Shown: positions 17,683 through 26,539 of the stretch, in pieces
Layout: each line of letters starts with the position of its first letter
Position numbering within the stretch: position 1 is the stretch's first letter
DNA from: Flexivirga caeni
GTDB taxonomy: Bacteria; Actinomycetota; Actinomycetes; Actinomycetales; Dermatophilaceae
Length of the DNA stretch: 64,000 bases
NCBI RefSeq assembly: GCF_003724155.1
Contig: NZ_RJJQ01000012.1
Span: forward strand, 124,001-188,000
Direction of reading: 5' to 3'
The notes under the pieces: generated by a model
Databases searched by the model: none
Told to the model about the DNA's origin: nothing
The model's input: the letters and a program-made list of their open reading frames with translations, nothing else
Made by a program: the position numbers and the translations under genes

Positions 17683-18951
17683 ATGACCGAGCGCAGGCCG
17701 TTCGTGGGCCTGGCAGTCGCCGAGGCGTTCTCGATCACCGGCACAAGGCTGGCGCAGATCGCCATACCGTGGTTGGTGCTGACCACGACCGGATCGGCCA
17801 CCTGGACCGGCATCGTCGGCTTCGCCGAAATGCTCCCGTATGTCGTCGCCAAGGCCCTCGGTGGCCCGCTCGTCGACCGCGTCGGTGCGAAACGTGTTGC
17901 GGTTGCTGCTGATTCAACGAGTGTGCTGATCGTCGGCCTGATCCCGGTGCTGCACTGGCTGGACGCTCTGCACCTGGCGGTGCTGTTCCCGATCGCTGTG
18001 CTGATGGGTTTGGTGCGCGGCCCGTCCGACGGTGCGAAGCAGACCCTCGTTCCCGGGGTCGCCGACGCCGCCGGCCTGCCGCTCGAGCGGGTCACCGGCG
18101 TGTGCGGAGCGATCGAGCGGCTCGGCGGCACCATCGGTGCGGCGCTCGCCGGGGCAGTCGTTGCCGTGCTGGGTGCGCCACAGGCACTGCTGGTCAACGC
18201 CGCGACGTTCCTGATGGCGGCTGTGTGCATCGGAGTGGCTGTGCCGCAAGGCATCTCGCGGGTTGAGCCGGCTTCGCCTGCGGAGCCGGAGACGTCATAC
18301 GGACTCCGGCTGCGGGAGGGCTGGCGCTTCCTGCGTTCCGACGCAGTGCTGGTCGGCATCACCACGATGGTCGGGATGACCAACCTGCTCGACCAGGCGT
18401 GGACGGCGGTGCTGCTGCCGGTGTGGGCGCACGACACCGGCAGGGGAGCCGGTGCGGTCGGACTCGTCCTGGCGGCACTGTCCGGCCCGTCGATCGCTGG
18501 TGCGCTGATCGCGGCGGCCCTGGGCGAGCGACTGCCCCGGCTGCCCGTGTATGTCGTGGGCTTCCTCGCCGCCGGCCTGCCCCGCTTCGCGGTGTTCGCG
18601 TTCGACGCGCCGGTCTGGTTGATGGGCGTGGTGCTCGTGGTCGTCGGGTTTCTGTCCGGCTTCTGCAACCCGATCCTGGGTGCCGTTGTCTTCGAACGCA
18701 TTCCAGCCGCTCTGGTCGGCCGGGTGAGTGCGTTGAACAGCTCGTTGTGCTGGGCGCTGATCCCCTTCGGCGGCCTGCTCGGCGGTGTGCTGGTCGCCTC
18801 CTCCGGGCTGCGCACCTCGACCATCGCGGTCGGCATCGCCTACTTCCTGGTCACTCTGATGCCGTTGGTGCGCAAGAGCTTCCGCGAATTCGACAAGCAC
18901 CCCGCGAGTGACCGCACGCCCGGGCAGCAGTATGCCCAGCGCGCGGCCTAG
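17683..18951 (+). CDS. MFS transporter (probable drug or metabolite exporter)
   Basis: This 422-residue protein has about 12 hydrophobic segments and the MFS loop motif GGPLVDRVGAKRV between helices 2 and 3. The layout resembles MFS_3/EntS-type exporters. Start ATG 17683 is preceded by AAGGAGGG at a good distance; the open frame upstream overlaps the regulator and lacks coding features. It lies downstream of an ArsR-type regulator gene on the same strand, so ligand-dependent derepression is likely. The gene ends inside a strong hairpin. Confidence 0.9.
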   Translation: MTERRPFVGLAVAEAFSITGTRLAQIAIPWLVLTTTGSATWTGIVGFAEMLPYVVAKALGGPLVDRVGAKRVAVAADSTSVLIVGLIPVLHWLDALHLAVLFPIAVLMGLVRGPSDGAKQTLVPGVADAAGLPLERVTGVCGAIERLGGTIGAALAGAVVAVLGAPQALLVNAATFLMAAVCIGVAVPQGISRVEPASPAEPETSYGLRLREGWRFLRSDAVLVGITTMVGMTNLLDQAWTAVLLPVWAHDTGRGAGAVGLVLAALSGPSIAGALIAAALGERLPRLPVYVVGFLAAGLPRFAVFAFDAPVWLMGVVLVVVGFLSGFCNPILGAVVFERIPAALVGRVSALNSSLCWALIPFGGLLGGVLVASSGLRTSTIAVGIAYFLVTLMPLVRKSFREFDKHPASDRTPGQQYAQRAA

Positions 18952-18966
18952 CGCGCTGGGCATACT
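18929..18966. terminator. Hairpin between convergent MFS and gabT genes
   Basis: AGTATGCCCAGCGCG pairs with CGCGCTGGGCATACT around a short loop. The hairpin includes the last codons and stop of the MFS gene and ends 20 bases before the gabT stop. Its position between converging genes fits a bidirectional terminator, although no T-run follows. Confidence 0.7.
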
Positions 18967-18985
18967 CCAAGCAATTGGGCCCGCG

Positions 18986-20326
18986 TCAGGCGAGTTCGGC
19001 GAACGCGTCGGCGAGGACGCCGAGGCCTTCGAGCAGCAGGTCGTCGCTGATCACCAGCGGCGGGAGCAGCCGGATGACGTTGCCGAACGTGCCACAGGTG
19101 AGGATGACGACGCCCTGCTCGTGGCACCGCTTCGCGACCGCGCCGGTGAGCGCGGCATCCGGCTCGGTGGTGCCGGGCTTGACGATCTCGATGGCAAGCA
19201 TGCCGCCGCGGCCCCGAACATCGCCAATGGCAGGGGTTTTCGCGGAAATCTCGCGCAGCTTCGCGGTCGCGATCTCTTCGATGTGCTTGGCCCGGCCGAG
19301 CAGACCGTCCTGCTCCATGGTCTCGATCGCGCCGAGCGCCGCGGCGCACGCGACCGGGTTGCCGCCATACGTGCCGCCGAGGCCGCCGGCGTGCACCGCG
19401 TCCATGATCTCCGCGCGGCCGGTGACCGCCGACAGCGGCAGGCCGCCCGCGATGCCCTTGGCCGTGGTGACCAGGTCAGGCACGACGCCCTCGTGGTCGA
19501 CCGCGAACCATTCGCCGGTGCGGGCGAATCCGCTCTGCACTTCGTCCGCGACGAACACGATGCCGTTCGCGGTGCACCAGTCGGCGATCGTGCGCAGGAA
19601 GCCCGGCGCCGGCACAATGAAGCCGCCCTCTCCCTGGATCGGTTCGACGATGAACGCGGCGATCTGATCGGCGCCAACGGCCTTCTCTGCCATGGTGATT
19701 GCGCGCTGAGCGGCTTCCTCGCCCGTCATACCCGCTGGGTCCCGGAAGGGGTATGACGTGGGCACGCGGTAGACGTCGGACGCGAACGGGCCGAAGCCCT
19801 TCTTGTAGGGCATCGCCTTCGCGGTCAGCGCCATCGTGAGGTTGGTGCGCCCGTGGTAGGCGTGGTCGACCGCAACGACGGCCTGCCGCCCCGTGGCGTA
19901 GCGGGCGATCTTGACGGCATTCTCGACGGCTTCCGCGCCCGAGTTGAAGAGCGCGGACTTCTTGGCGTGGTCGCCGGGGGTGAGCTCGGCGAGCTTCTCG
20001 GCGACCGCGACGTACCCCTCGTAGGGACTGATCATGAAGCAGGTGTGCGTGATGTCCGCGACCTGCTGCTGGACGTGCTCGACCACGCGCGGGTCGGAGC
20101 TGCCGACCGTCGTGACCGCGATGCCGGAGCCTAGGTCGATCAGCGTGTTGCCGTCCACGTCCTCGATCACGCCGCCGTGGGCGCGGGCGGCATACACGGG
20201 CATGGTGGACGAGACGCCGGCCGCGACGACCGACGCGCGCCGCTCGGCGAGCGCCTGCGAGCGCGGACCGGGGATGGGGGTCTTCAACTCCCGGCGCTGG
20301 ACGACGTCGGATGCGGTGACTGTCAT
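18986..20326 (-). CDS. gabT: 4-aminobutyrate aminotransferase (class III, PLP-dependent)
   Basis: This 446-residue enzyme transfers the amino group of GABA to 2-oxoglutarate, giving succinate semialdehyde and glutamate in GABA catabolism. Class III hallmarks are visible: NSGAEAVENAVKIAR (PLP phosphate contact), DHAYHGRT, EPIQGEGGF, FVADEVQSGFARTG, and the Schiff-base lysine in TTAKGIAGGLP. Length is typical. ATG 20326 follows an AGGAGC site. No gabD or gabP lies next to it in this window. A related omega-amino acid transaminase activity cannot be excluded. Confidence 0.92.
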   Translation of the reverse strand: MTVTASDVVQRRELKTPIPGPRSQALAERRASVVAAGVSSTMPVYAARAHGGVIEDVDGNTLIDLGSGIAVTTVGSSDPRVVEHVQQQVADITHTCFMISPYEGYVAVAEKLAELTPGDHAKKSALFNSGAEAVENAVKIARYATGRQAVVAVDHAYHGRTNLTMALTAKAMPYKKGFGPFASDVYRVPTSYPFRDPAGMTGEEAAQRAITMAEKAVGADQIAAFIVEPIQGEGGFIVPAPGFLRTIADWCTANGIVFVADEVQSGFARTGEWFAVDHEGVVPDLVTTAKGIAGGLPLSAVTGRAEIMDAVHAGGLGGTYGGNPVACAAALGAIETMEQDGLLGRAKHIEEIATAKLREISAKTPAIGDVRGRGGMLAIEIVKPGTTEPDAALTGAVAKRCHEQGVVILTCGTFGNVIRLLPPLVISDDLLLEGLGVLADAFAELA

Positions 20327-20443
20327 GAGGGCTCCTGCCTTGCGAACGCTGATCGCCGGTGCGGCGTGCTCTCAGTCTGCCACGAGCCGACCTTCGAAAT
20401 CGAAAGAGTGTGGCGAGGCCGGTCTCGGGGACCGCCATCGCCC

Positions 20444-20513
20444 CCGAGTGACGCAGCAAACACCAAGTGACGCAGGTGCACTTGCGTCACTCGGCGGGGA
20501 TTGCGTCAGTCGG
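20444..20513. repeat. Rigid four-part palindromic element, copy 3 (GACGC variant)
   Basis: GACGC at 20450 and 20469, GCGTC at 20484 and 20503: the same 14-10-14 spacing as the GACGG copies but with a changed last base in all four pentamers, so the arms still pair. It overlaps the last codon and stop of hisN, upstream of gabT. Compensated change in every repeat unit argues that the geometry matters. Confidence 0.87.
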
Positions 20514-21306
20514 CCGAGGGGGTCGGTATGCCGAGGCGCGCGAGCACCTCGTCGTGCAGCAGCGCGTTGCTGGACAGGGCGTTACCGCTCCACGGACCGT
20601 CCCTGCCGTCGAGTCCGGTGAAGCGTCCGCCTGCCTCGGTCACGATCGGAACGAGCGCGGCCATGTCGTGGACCGCCAGCTCGGGCTCGGGCGCGATGTC
20701 GATGGCGCCCTCGGCAACCAGCATGTGCGCCCAGAAGTCGCCGTAACTGCGGACCCGCCATACCTCGTCCATCAGCTCCACGATTGCGTCCCGCTTGCCG
20801 AGCTCTGCCCAGGTGCGCCACCCCGCAGCCGACATCGACGCGTCGGAGATCTTGGAAACACCCGACACCGCAATGCGTTTCGCGCCCGACAGGGATCGAC
20901 CGCTCCACGCGCCGGTGCCCACGCCGGCCCACCATCGGCGGCCCAGCGCCGGTGCCGCGACCAGCCCGACGACCGGCACGCCGTCATCGACGAGCGCGAT
21001 GAGCGTTGCCCACACCGGCACGCCGCGCACGAAGTTCTTGGTGCCGTCGATCGGGTCGACGATCCAGCGGCGGGGACCACTGCCGTCGGTGCCGTGCTCC
21101 TCACCCTGCACAGAGTCGCGGGGTCGCGCCCGCTTCAGTTGCGCACGGATGATGTCCTCGACGGCCAGGTCGGCATCGGTCACCGGGGTGAGGTCCGGCT
21201 TCGTGCTCACCTGCAGGTCGCCGGCCCGGAAGCGTGACGTGCTCGTCGGCTCCACGGCATCGGCCAGCACATGCGCGAGGCGCAGGTCGTCGTCATACGT
21301 CGGCAT
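20506..21306 (-). CDS. hisN: Histidinol-phosphatase, inositol monophosphatase family
   Basis: This 266-residue Mg-dependent phosphatase is the actinobacterial histidinol-phosphatase (HisN) type, catalysing the penultimate step of histidine synthesis. IMPase motifs are clear: GEEHG (metal-binding Glu), WIVDPIDGTKNFVRGVPVW (motif DPIDGT, residues about 83-88), and a late HDMAALVPIVTEAGG with the metal Asp. HisN in actinobacteria is often found near rsgA and aroA; here those lie about 4-5 kb away on the same strand, with other genes between. ATG 21306. A generic inositol phosphatase role is less likely. Confidence 0.9.
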   Translation of the reverse strand: MPTYDDDLRLAHVLADAVEPTSTSRFRAGDLQVSTKPDLTPVTDADLAVEDIIRAQLKRARPRDSVQGEEHGTDGSGPRRWIVDPIDGTKNFVRGVPVWATLIALVDDGVPVVGLVAAPALGRRWWAGVGTGAWSGRSLSGAKRIAVSGVSKISDASMSAAGWRTWAELGKRDAIVELMDEVWRVRSYGDFWAHMLVAEGAIDIAPEPELAVHDMAALVPIVTEAGGRFTGLDGRDGPWSGNALSSNALLHDEVLARLGIPTPSAD

Positions 21307-21346
21307 GACCCGAATCTAGCGGCCGGTGCCGGTATGCCACCCCGGA

Positions 21347-21513
21347 GTGTCCCGAAGTCGCGACGGTCGAGAGTCCGGGACGCGAAACCGCGCTGAGGGT
21401 GTCCCGAAGTCGCGACGGTCGAGCTTTCGGGACGGGTGTGCGCGGAAGTGACAACGGTTGCTGGTAGGGCGCGCGGAGTTGCCGGGTTTGCGTACGGAAG
21501 TGGCAACGGTTGC
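21347..21513. repeat. Intergenic repeat array with 52-bp period (locus B)
   Basis: GTGTCCCGAAGTCGCGACGG begins at 21347 and again at 21399, 52 bp apart. It is the reverse-complement relative of the repeat at 1.7 kb. A second motif, CGGAAGTGRCAACGGTTGC, begins at 21443 and 21495, also exactly 52 bp apart; a single reverse copy of it is recognisable at 1851. The 230-base gap between the DUF3349 gene (stop side) and hisN (start side) holds these repeats and no gene. Confidence 0.85.
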
Positions 21514-21536
21514 GAGAACCGCACGCTCCCCACCGC

Positions 21537-22169
21537 TCAGACCAGCGGCCAGCCCTTCTTGGCGAGGCGCTCGCGCACCCGGTCGATGTCGGCGTCGATC
21601 GGCACGACGCCGGCGATGTGTTGCATGAGCTCCTGAGCCTCCTCTTCCGAGATCGGCGTCTTGGGCTCTCCGGGCACGTGATTGGAGGCGATCAACTCCT
21701 TGGCGACCTGCTTGATCTCCTTCTTGGTCAGCCGGCGCTGTAGCAGCGCGAAGAGCGGCACGAAGTCGGTCGGCGGGACACCCTCGGGGTAGCCGGCACG
21801 CAGCCAGTCCAGGATGCGCTGGAAGACGCCGACGCGCTCGGGGCTCTCGTCCTCGGCGTCCTCGTCGACGTCGGATCCGGCCAGCGGCCAGCCGACCGCC
21901 GCGAGCCGCCCGGCGATCTCGTTGATCTCGTCGTCGGTCGGTGGCGCTTCCTTGATCTGCTTGACCGCGTGGGCGACCGCCTCCCGGGCAATGTCGCCGT
22001 CGGGATTGCTGGAGATGAGCTGCGCGCAGACAGCCTGCGCCTCCTGCGGGCTGAGCGAGCGTTGCAGTAGCGCCAGCAGCGGCGGGAAGTCCTTCGGCGG
22101 GATGCCTTCGGGGTAGCCCTTCCGCAGCCAGTCGACGGCGGACGTCATCAGATTGGTGGCCATAGTCAT
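21537..22169 (-). CDS. DUF3349 protein with two repeats (Rv0543c-like)
   Basis: This 210-residue soluble protein is made of two homologous domains: residues about 10-95 (WLRKGYPEGIPPKDFPPLLA ending GRLAAVGWPL) and 120-210 (WLRAGYPEGVPPTDFVPLFA ending RLAKKGWPLV). This is the DUF3349 fold known from Mycobacterium tuberculosis Rv0543c, whose function is unknown. The start overlaps the stop of the upstream small membrane gene (TGATG); a second ATG two codons later is also possible. The order DUF3349, small membrane protein, Pit transporter is the same as Rv0543c-Rv0544c-Rv0545c. Confidence 0.9.
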   Translation of the reverse strand: MTMATNLMTSAVDWLRKGYPEGIPPKDFPPLLALLQRSLSPQEAQAVCAQLISSNPDGDIAREAVAHAVKQIKEAPPTDDEINEIAGRLAAVGWPLAGSDVDEDAEDESPERVGVFQRILDWLRAGYPEGVPPTDFVPLFALLQRRLTKKEIKQVAKELIASNHVPGEPKTPISEEEAQELMQHIAGVVPIDADIDRVRERLAKKGWPLV

Positions 22170-22447
22170 CAGAACAGCTTGATCCCGAGGTAGTGGTCGA
22201 TGCTCTTCTGGGTGATGTAGAGCACGCCGATGATCACTGCCGCCACGACGATCGCGAAGATCGCGTAGGCGAGCAGGCGCGACGCGTGCTGGCCCGCAGT
22301 GACGGTGCCGTCAGGGCTCTCCGAGTCGCCGGTGTCCCAGAGCCGGATGCCCGCCGTATAGAGCAGCGGCAGCCCTGCGCCGAAGATCAGGCCAGCCACG
22401 ATCACCTTCACGGTGCCGTCGCCGATACTCGACCAGTCGATGTTCAT
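22169..22447 (-). CDS. Small two-helix membrane protein (Rv0544c-like)
   Basis: A 92-residue protein with two hydrophobic segments, VIVAGLIFGAGLPLLYTAG (about 15-33) and LLAYAIFAIVVAAVIIGVLY (about 58-77), separated by an acidic loop. It sits between the Pit phosphate transporter and DUF3349 genes, 31 bases after the former and overlapping the latter. This position is conserved in mycobacteria, which suggests an accessory role in phosphate uptake, but no biochemical role is known. Confidence 0.85.
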   Translation of the reverse strand: MNIDWSSIGDGTVKVIVAGLIFGAGLPLLYTAGIRLWDTGDSESPDGTVTAGQHASRLLAYAIFAIVVAAVIIGVLYITQKSIDHYLGIKLF

Positions 22448-22478
22448 TGTCTTCAGCTCCCCTTCGCTGCGGCCGCCG

Positions 22479-23708
22479 TCAGGCGACCGGCTCCTTCGTT
22501 GCCGAACCGGCGTGGGCCGCTGCAGGGACGACGCTGTTGGAGCTCTCGTCCCAGTCGGCGTTGACGTTGTCGGCGCCGACCTTCTGCTGCTGCGCGCGGT
22601 AGTAGATGTATGCCGAGAGCGCGACCAGGATCAGGAAGATCACGACGGCTCCGGCCGCGCCGCCGATGAGGTGGCCGATGAAGTAGGTCACTGCACCGCC
22701 GATCGCCGCGCACGGCAGGGTGACGATCCAGCCGGTCGCCATCCGCCCGGCGACCGACCAGCGGACGGCTGCGCCGGGCTTGCCGACGCCGCTGCCGATG
22801 ATCGATCCGGTGGTCACGTGGGTGGTGGACAGCGCCATACCCAGGTTGCTGGAGGTCAGGATGATCGCTGCCGCCGACGCCTGCGCCGCCATACCCTGCG
22901 GTGCCTCGATCTCGACCAGACCCTTGCCGAGGGTGCGGATCACCCGCCAGCCGCCGATGTAGGTGCCGAGCGCGATGGCGCCCGCGCACAGGACGATGAT
23001 CCAGACCGGCAGGCCGTGTGCCTCGATCTGTGCGTCGGTGAGGCTGCCGTGCGCGATCAGCGCGAGGGCGATCACGCCCATCGTCTTCTGGGCATCGCCG
23101 GTGCCATGGGCAAGCGAGACAAGCGACGCGGTCGCCACCTGACCCCAGCGGAATCCGTCCTTCTTCTTGCGGCTCTCGCTCTGTTTCTTGGTGAGCGCGT
23201 AAATGCCCCAAGTGCCGAGGGATGCGACGGCGCCGGCGATGAACGGCGACAGCACGGCCGGGATGATCACCTTGACGACCAGGCCGTCCCAGTTGATGCC
23301 GCTGGTCCCGATGGCTGCCAGGCCGGCGCCGATCAGGCCGCCGAAGAGCGCATGCGACGAACTGCTGGGCAGCCCGAACAGCCAGGTCAGCAGGTTCCAC
23401 AGAATGCCGCCGATGAGCCCCGCGAAGATAATGAACATTGCCTTCTCGGCATCGATGCCGGAGACCAGCCCGCCGGTCTTCTGCTGGATCTTCAGCACCG
23501 AAGTCGTGACCGTGACCGCGACCTCGACCGAGAGGAAGCCGCCGACAAGGTTCAGGATCGCCGAAAGTGCGACAGCGGTCTTGGGCTTCAGAGCGCCCGT
23601 GGCGATCGAGGTCGCCATGGCGTTGCCGGTGTCGTGGAACCCGTTGGTGAAGTCGAATCCCACGGCAGTGATCACCAGGAGGATCAAAATGAAGAGTTCG
23701 GCGCTCAC
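22479..23708 (-). CDS. pit: Low-affinity inorganic phosphate transporter, PiT family
   Basis: This 409-residue membrane carrier takes up metal-phosphate with protons. The PiT signature GFDFTNGFHDTGNAMATSIA lies near the N-terminus, and the duplicated signature region SLAHGTGDAQKTMGVIALAL in the second half; about ten helices are visible. The start is GTG 23708 (reading MSAELFILILLV), matching where PitA proteins begin. The frame runs 110 codons further upstream only as a shadow of the neighbouring FUSC gene. No clear ribosome site is seen before the GTG. Confidence 0.93.
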   Translation of the reverse strand: MSAELFILILLVITAVGFDFTNGFHDTGNAMATSIATGALKPKTAVALSAILNLVGGFLSVEVAVTVTTSVLKIQQKTGGLVSGIDAEKAMFIIFAGLIGGILWNLLTWLFGLPSSSSHALFGGLIGAGLAAIGTSGINWDGLVVKVIIPAVLSPFIAGAVASLGTWGIYALTKKQSESRKKKDGFRWGQVATASLVSLAHGTGDAQKTMGVIALALIAHGSLTDAQIEAHGLPVWIIVLCAGAIALGTYIGGWRVIRTLGKGLVEIEAPQGMAAQASAAAIILTSSNLGMALSTTHVTTGSIIGSGVGKPGAAVRWSVAGRMATGWIVTLPCAAIGGAVTYFIGHLIGGAAGAVVIFLILVALSAYIYYRAQQQKVGADNVNADWDESSNSVVPAAAHAGSATKEPVA

Positions 23709-23758
23709 GCTGATGAGTATGACGGCCGGGGACCCGCTCCTGGCAAGTCGGCGATAGT

Positions 23759-25498
23759 TCAAGAACTGTTCAGGTTCTTTCCGGCTGCCAGCATCCGCTG
23801 CAGGCCACCGGCGATGAGCCGGGCGTCGACCGCCTGGGTCCCGACCGGCGGCAGCGCGGCGATCATCCGGGCCAGGATGCCGGCCATCTGCTCGGCGTCG
23901 ATCGCGTGCGGCGGGTCCGCGGTCCAGCACGCCGCGAGCACGACGTATGACGCCTCGTTCAGCGACGTCTCCAGCAGGTCCCAGTCGGCCAGGTCCTTGG
24001 GCAGATCGGTCTGCGCCAGCTGCAGGATGCGGCTGCACTGCAACTGTTCGAAGGCGAGATCACGGCGGGCGGCATACCCCTGCTCGGTGCCCTGCTGGCC
24101 GTCGGCGATGAGCAGCAGCAGGCGTTCGAGGCAGCGCAGCGACCTGCGGAACTGACGTCGTACCAACGCAATTGGCGCCCGTCGGCCGGCCAGCCAGATC
24201 ACCAGAACGGAACACGCCGCGCCGATCACCGTCTCCAGCAGGCGCTCGCCGGCGATCGTGCCGACCGGGCGGTAGGGGCTGCCGGCGGTGCTGATCAGCA
24301 GCGCCATGGGCGTCACGAACAGCACCGACAGCGCGTAGTTGCGGACCGAGAGCAGCTGGATGAAGAAGATCAGCACGAGCGCGATCAGCAGCACCACCAG
24401 TCCCGTCGGGTGCGTGGCGTGGATCGCGAAGAACAGCCCGATGCCGACGATGGTCCCGACGACGCGGTGCAACGCCCGGTGGGTCAGTGCAAGCCGGTCG
24501 GCGGTGACCGACATGACCAGCGCGGTCGTCATCGTCGCCCAGTAGGGGTGGCCGACGTGCAAGCCGTAGGACACGACGCACGCCAGCAGCACGGCCGCGG
24601 CCATCCGCCGGGCCGCCAGCCATGGCAGCGAGGAGCGCGACAGCCCCCACCGCAGCAGGTATGACGCATCGGGCCGTCCCAGGTAGCGCCGCTGATCGAC
24701 CCCGCTGACGACGACCTCGCGACCGGGCAGGTGCACCGTGACGACCTGCTGCACGAGCGCGAGGTGCATGCGCCGCAGTTCGGCGTTCATCCGGCGCCAC
24801 TCGCGCCGCCGCGGCTCGCGCCCCACGGCGTCCTCCAGGATCATGGACGCCGCGAAGACGCCGCCGTACGCCTGGTCGCGCAGCCGCGCCAGCTGGTGGC
24901 GAGGTGTGATTCTCCGGTCCGCGTCGAGGTAGGCACGCACTGCGGTCTCGGCGGCGTCCAGCGCGTCCTGCTCGGCGTGCCGGTGCTGCGTCACGGCCTG
25001 CAGCAGGAGTGAGGTGGCCGATGCGCTGATGCTGCTGATCGCGCCGACGAGGATGACCTTGCCGGCCGGCACCCCCACAGTCGGCAGGTATGACGCAATG
25101 GCCGGTCCGATGATGAGGAACATCGCCCCTGGCGGTTCCCCAACCAGGCTGTTGTAGCCGAGCACGGTCGCCAGGGCGATCAGGGTCAGCACCAGCGTCA
25201 GCAGCACCGGGTTGCTGCCGACGAGTGCGCCGACGGCGACGCAGACGATGTAGGTGATGTCGAGCCCGGCGAGGATGACGATGCGGGACCGGATGGGCCG
25301 GGACTGCGCTATGAAGCCGATGAACGCACCGATGATGCCGATCAGCGCCATGCTCGGGCCGAGCAGCACGCCGACCAGGGTGATGGCAACGATCACGATC
25401 GCCAGGACGTGCAGTGCGAACTTCCACCGCCCGGGTGCCGGCTTGATCTCCGCGAAGGCGAGCAGCTGCCGGTTGATGGTCTCGGCTGCGAGGCGCAT
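23759..25498 (-). CDS. FUSC family membrane protein (aromatic-acid-exporter-like)
   Basis: This 579-residue protein has two groups of about five to six transmembrane helices (residues about 25-165 and 305-430) separated by a long Arg/Ala-rich cytoplasmic region. This is the FUSC/YccS/AaeB layout. HPYWATMTTALVMSVTADRL is typical of the second membrane block. A cytoplasmic tail follows. Family members are thought to export aromatic acids or other stress metabolites; the substrate here is unknown. ATG 25498 lies six bases from the rsgA stop, so it is likely co-transcribed from the aroA-rsgA side. Confidence 0.87.
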   Translation of the reverse strand: MRLAAETINRQLLAFAEIKPAPGRWKFALHVLAIVIVAITLVGVLLGPSMALIGIIGAFIGFIAQSRPIRSRIVILAGLDITYIVCVAVGALVGSNPVLLTLVLTLIALATVLGYNSLVGEPPGAMFLIIGPAIASYLPTVGVPAGKVILVGAISSISASATSLLLQAVTQHRHAEQDALDAAETAVRAYLDADRRITPRHQLARLRDQAYGGVFAASMILEDAVGREPRRREWRRMNAELRRMHLALVQQVVTVHLPGREVVVSGVDQRRYLGRPDASYLLRWGLSRSSLPWLAARRMAAAVLLACVVSYGLHVGHPYWATMTTALVMSVTADRLALTHRALHRVVGTIVGIGLFFAIHATHPTGLVVLLIALVLIFFIQLLSVRNYALSVLFVTPMALLISTAGSPYRPVGTIAGERLLETVIGAACSVLVIWLAGRRAPIALVRRQFRRSLRCLERLLLLIADGQQGTEQGYAARRDLAFEQLQCSRILQLAQTDLPKDLADWDLLETSLNEASYVVLAACWTADPPHAIDAEQMAGILARMIAALPPVGTQAVDARLIAGGLQRMLAAGKNLNSS

Positions 25499-25504
25499 CC
25501 CGGC

Positions 25505-26536
25505 CTACTCCGGCTCTCGCGGCTCGGTGTCGTCGCTGCCGCCGCGGTTGCGCAGCAGGCGTCGCAGCGAGGCGAGCCGGACCGTGCCCGACGGCCCGGC
25601 GTGACCGCCCGCGACCCACGCGTCGAGCGCGCATTCCGGCTCGTCGTGGGAGCAGCCGCGCGGGCAGTCCGCGGTGCCCTCGGCCAGGTCGGGGAAGGCG
25701 TCGATGATGTGGTCGGGGTCGATGTGCGCGAGTCCGAAGGAGCGCACGCCGGGTGTGTCGATGACCCAGCCGCCGCCCGGCAGTGCCAGGGCGATCGCCG
25801 ACGTCGAGGTGTGCCGCCCGCGCCCGGTGACCGCGTTGACGTGCCCGGTGGCGCGGTCGACGCCGGGCACGAGGGCGTTGACGAGGGTGGACTTGCCGAC
25901 ACCGGAATGCCCGACGAGCACGGTCATCCGGTCGTGCAGGGCGGCATGCAGTTCGTCCAACCCGTCGATGCCGCCCGGCGTCCGGCGCGTGACGATGTGT
26001 GCGATGTCGAGTCCTGCGTAGTTCGCGAGGAACTCCGCCGGGTCGGCGAGATCTGCCTTGGTTAGGACGAGCAGGGGCGTCATACCGGCGTCGTATGCGG
26101 CGACCAGGCACCGGTCGACCATGCGTGCCCGAGGTTCGGGGTCGGCGAGGGCGGTGACGATCGCGAGTTGGTCGGCGTTGGCGACGACGACGCGTTCGTA
26201 GGGGTCGGTGTCGTCGGCCGTACGGCGCAGCACACTGGTGCGGGGCTCGACCCGCACGATCCGGGCGAGCGTGCCGGGTGCGCCCGAGGTGTCGCCGACC
26301 AGCGCGACGCGATCGCCGACGACGGTGCTGGTGCGGCCGAGTTCGCGGGCGCGCATGGCGACGACCTCGTGGCCGTCGACCAGGCAGGTCCAGCGCCCGC
26401 GGTCGACGGTCGTCACCTGACCGATGCGGGCGTCGTCGTGAGCGGGCCGGTCCTTGGTGCGCGGCCGGCTCCCGCGGCGGCTCGGGCGCACCCGGACGTC
26501 GGACTCGTCGTAGTCGCGGCTGAAGGGCGGGGTAAT
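25505..26536 (-). CDS. rsgA: Small ribosomal subunit assembly GTPase RsgA, possible ATT start
   Basis: RsgA is a circularly permuted GTPase that checks 30S maturation. Visible parts are an OB-fold N-terminus, G motifs in permuted order (TKAD as G4, then GHSGVGKST as G1, DTPG as G3), and a C-terminal zinc site (CPRGCSHDEPECAL). The first usual start (GTG 26491) would remove the actinobacterial N-terminal motif DYDESDVRVRPSRRGSRPRT, which is intact upstream and in frame. Between the aroA TGA and that motif the only candidate is ATT 26536. The frame is continuous with aroA except for that single TGA. With ATT the protein has 343 residues; the start is an inference. Confidence 0.92.
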   Translation of the reverse strand: MTPPFSRDYDESDVRVRPSRRGSRPRTKDRPAHDDARIGQVTTVDRGRWTCLVDGHEVVAMRARELGRTSTVVGDRVALVGDTSGAPGTLARIVRVEPRTSVLRRTADDTDPYERVVVANADQLAIVTALADPEPRARMVDRCLVAAYDAGMTPLLVLTKADLADPAEFLANYAGLDIAHIVTRRTPGGIDGLDELHAALHDRMTVLVGHSGVGKSTLVNALVPGVDRATGHVNAVTGRGRHTSTSAIALALPGGGWVIDTPGVRSFGLAHIDPDHIIDAFPDLAEGTADCPRGCSHDEPECALDAWVAGGHAGPSGTVRLASLRRLLRNRGGSDDTEPREPE

Positions 26537-26539
26537 TTT

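Noticed and set aside
18929-18966. A further member of the GACGS palindrome family.
   Set aside because: It is a simple single-motif hairpin without the GACGS pentamers or doubled arms, so I treat it only as a terminator.
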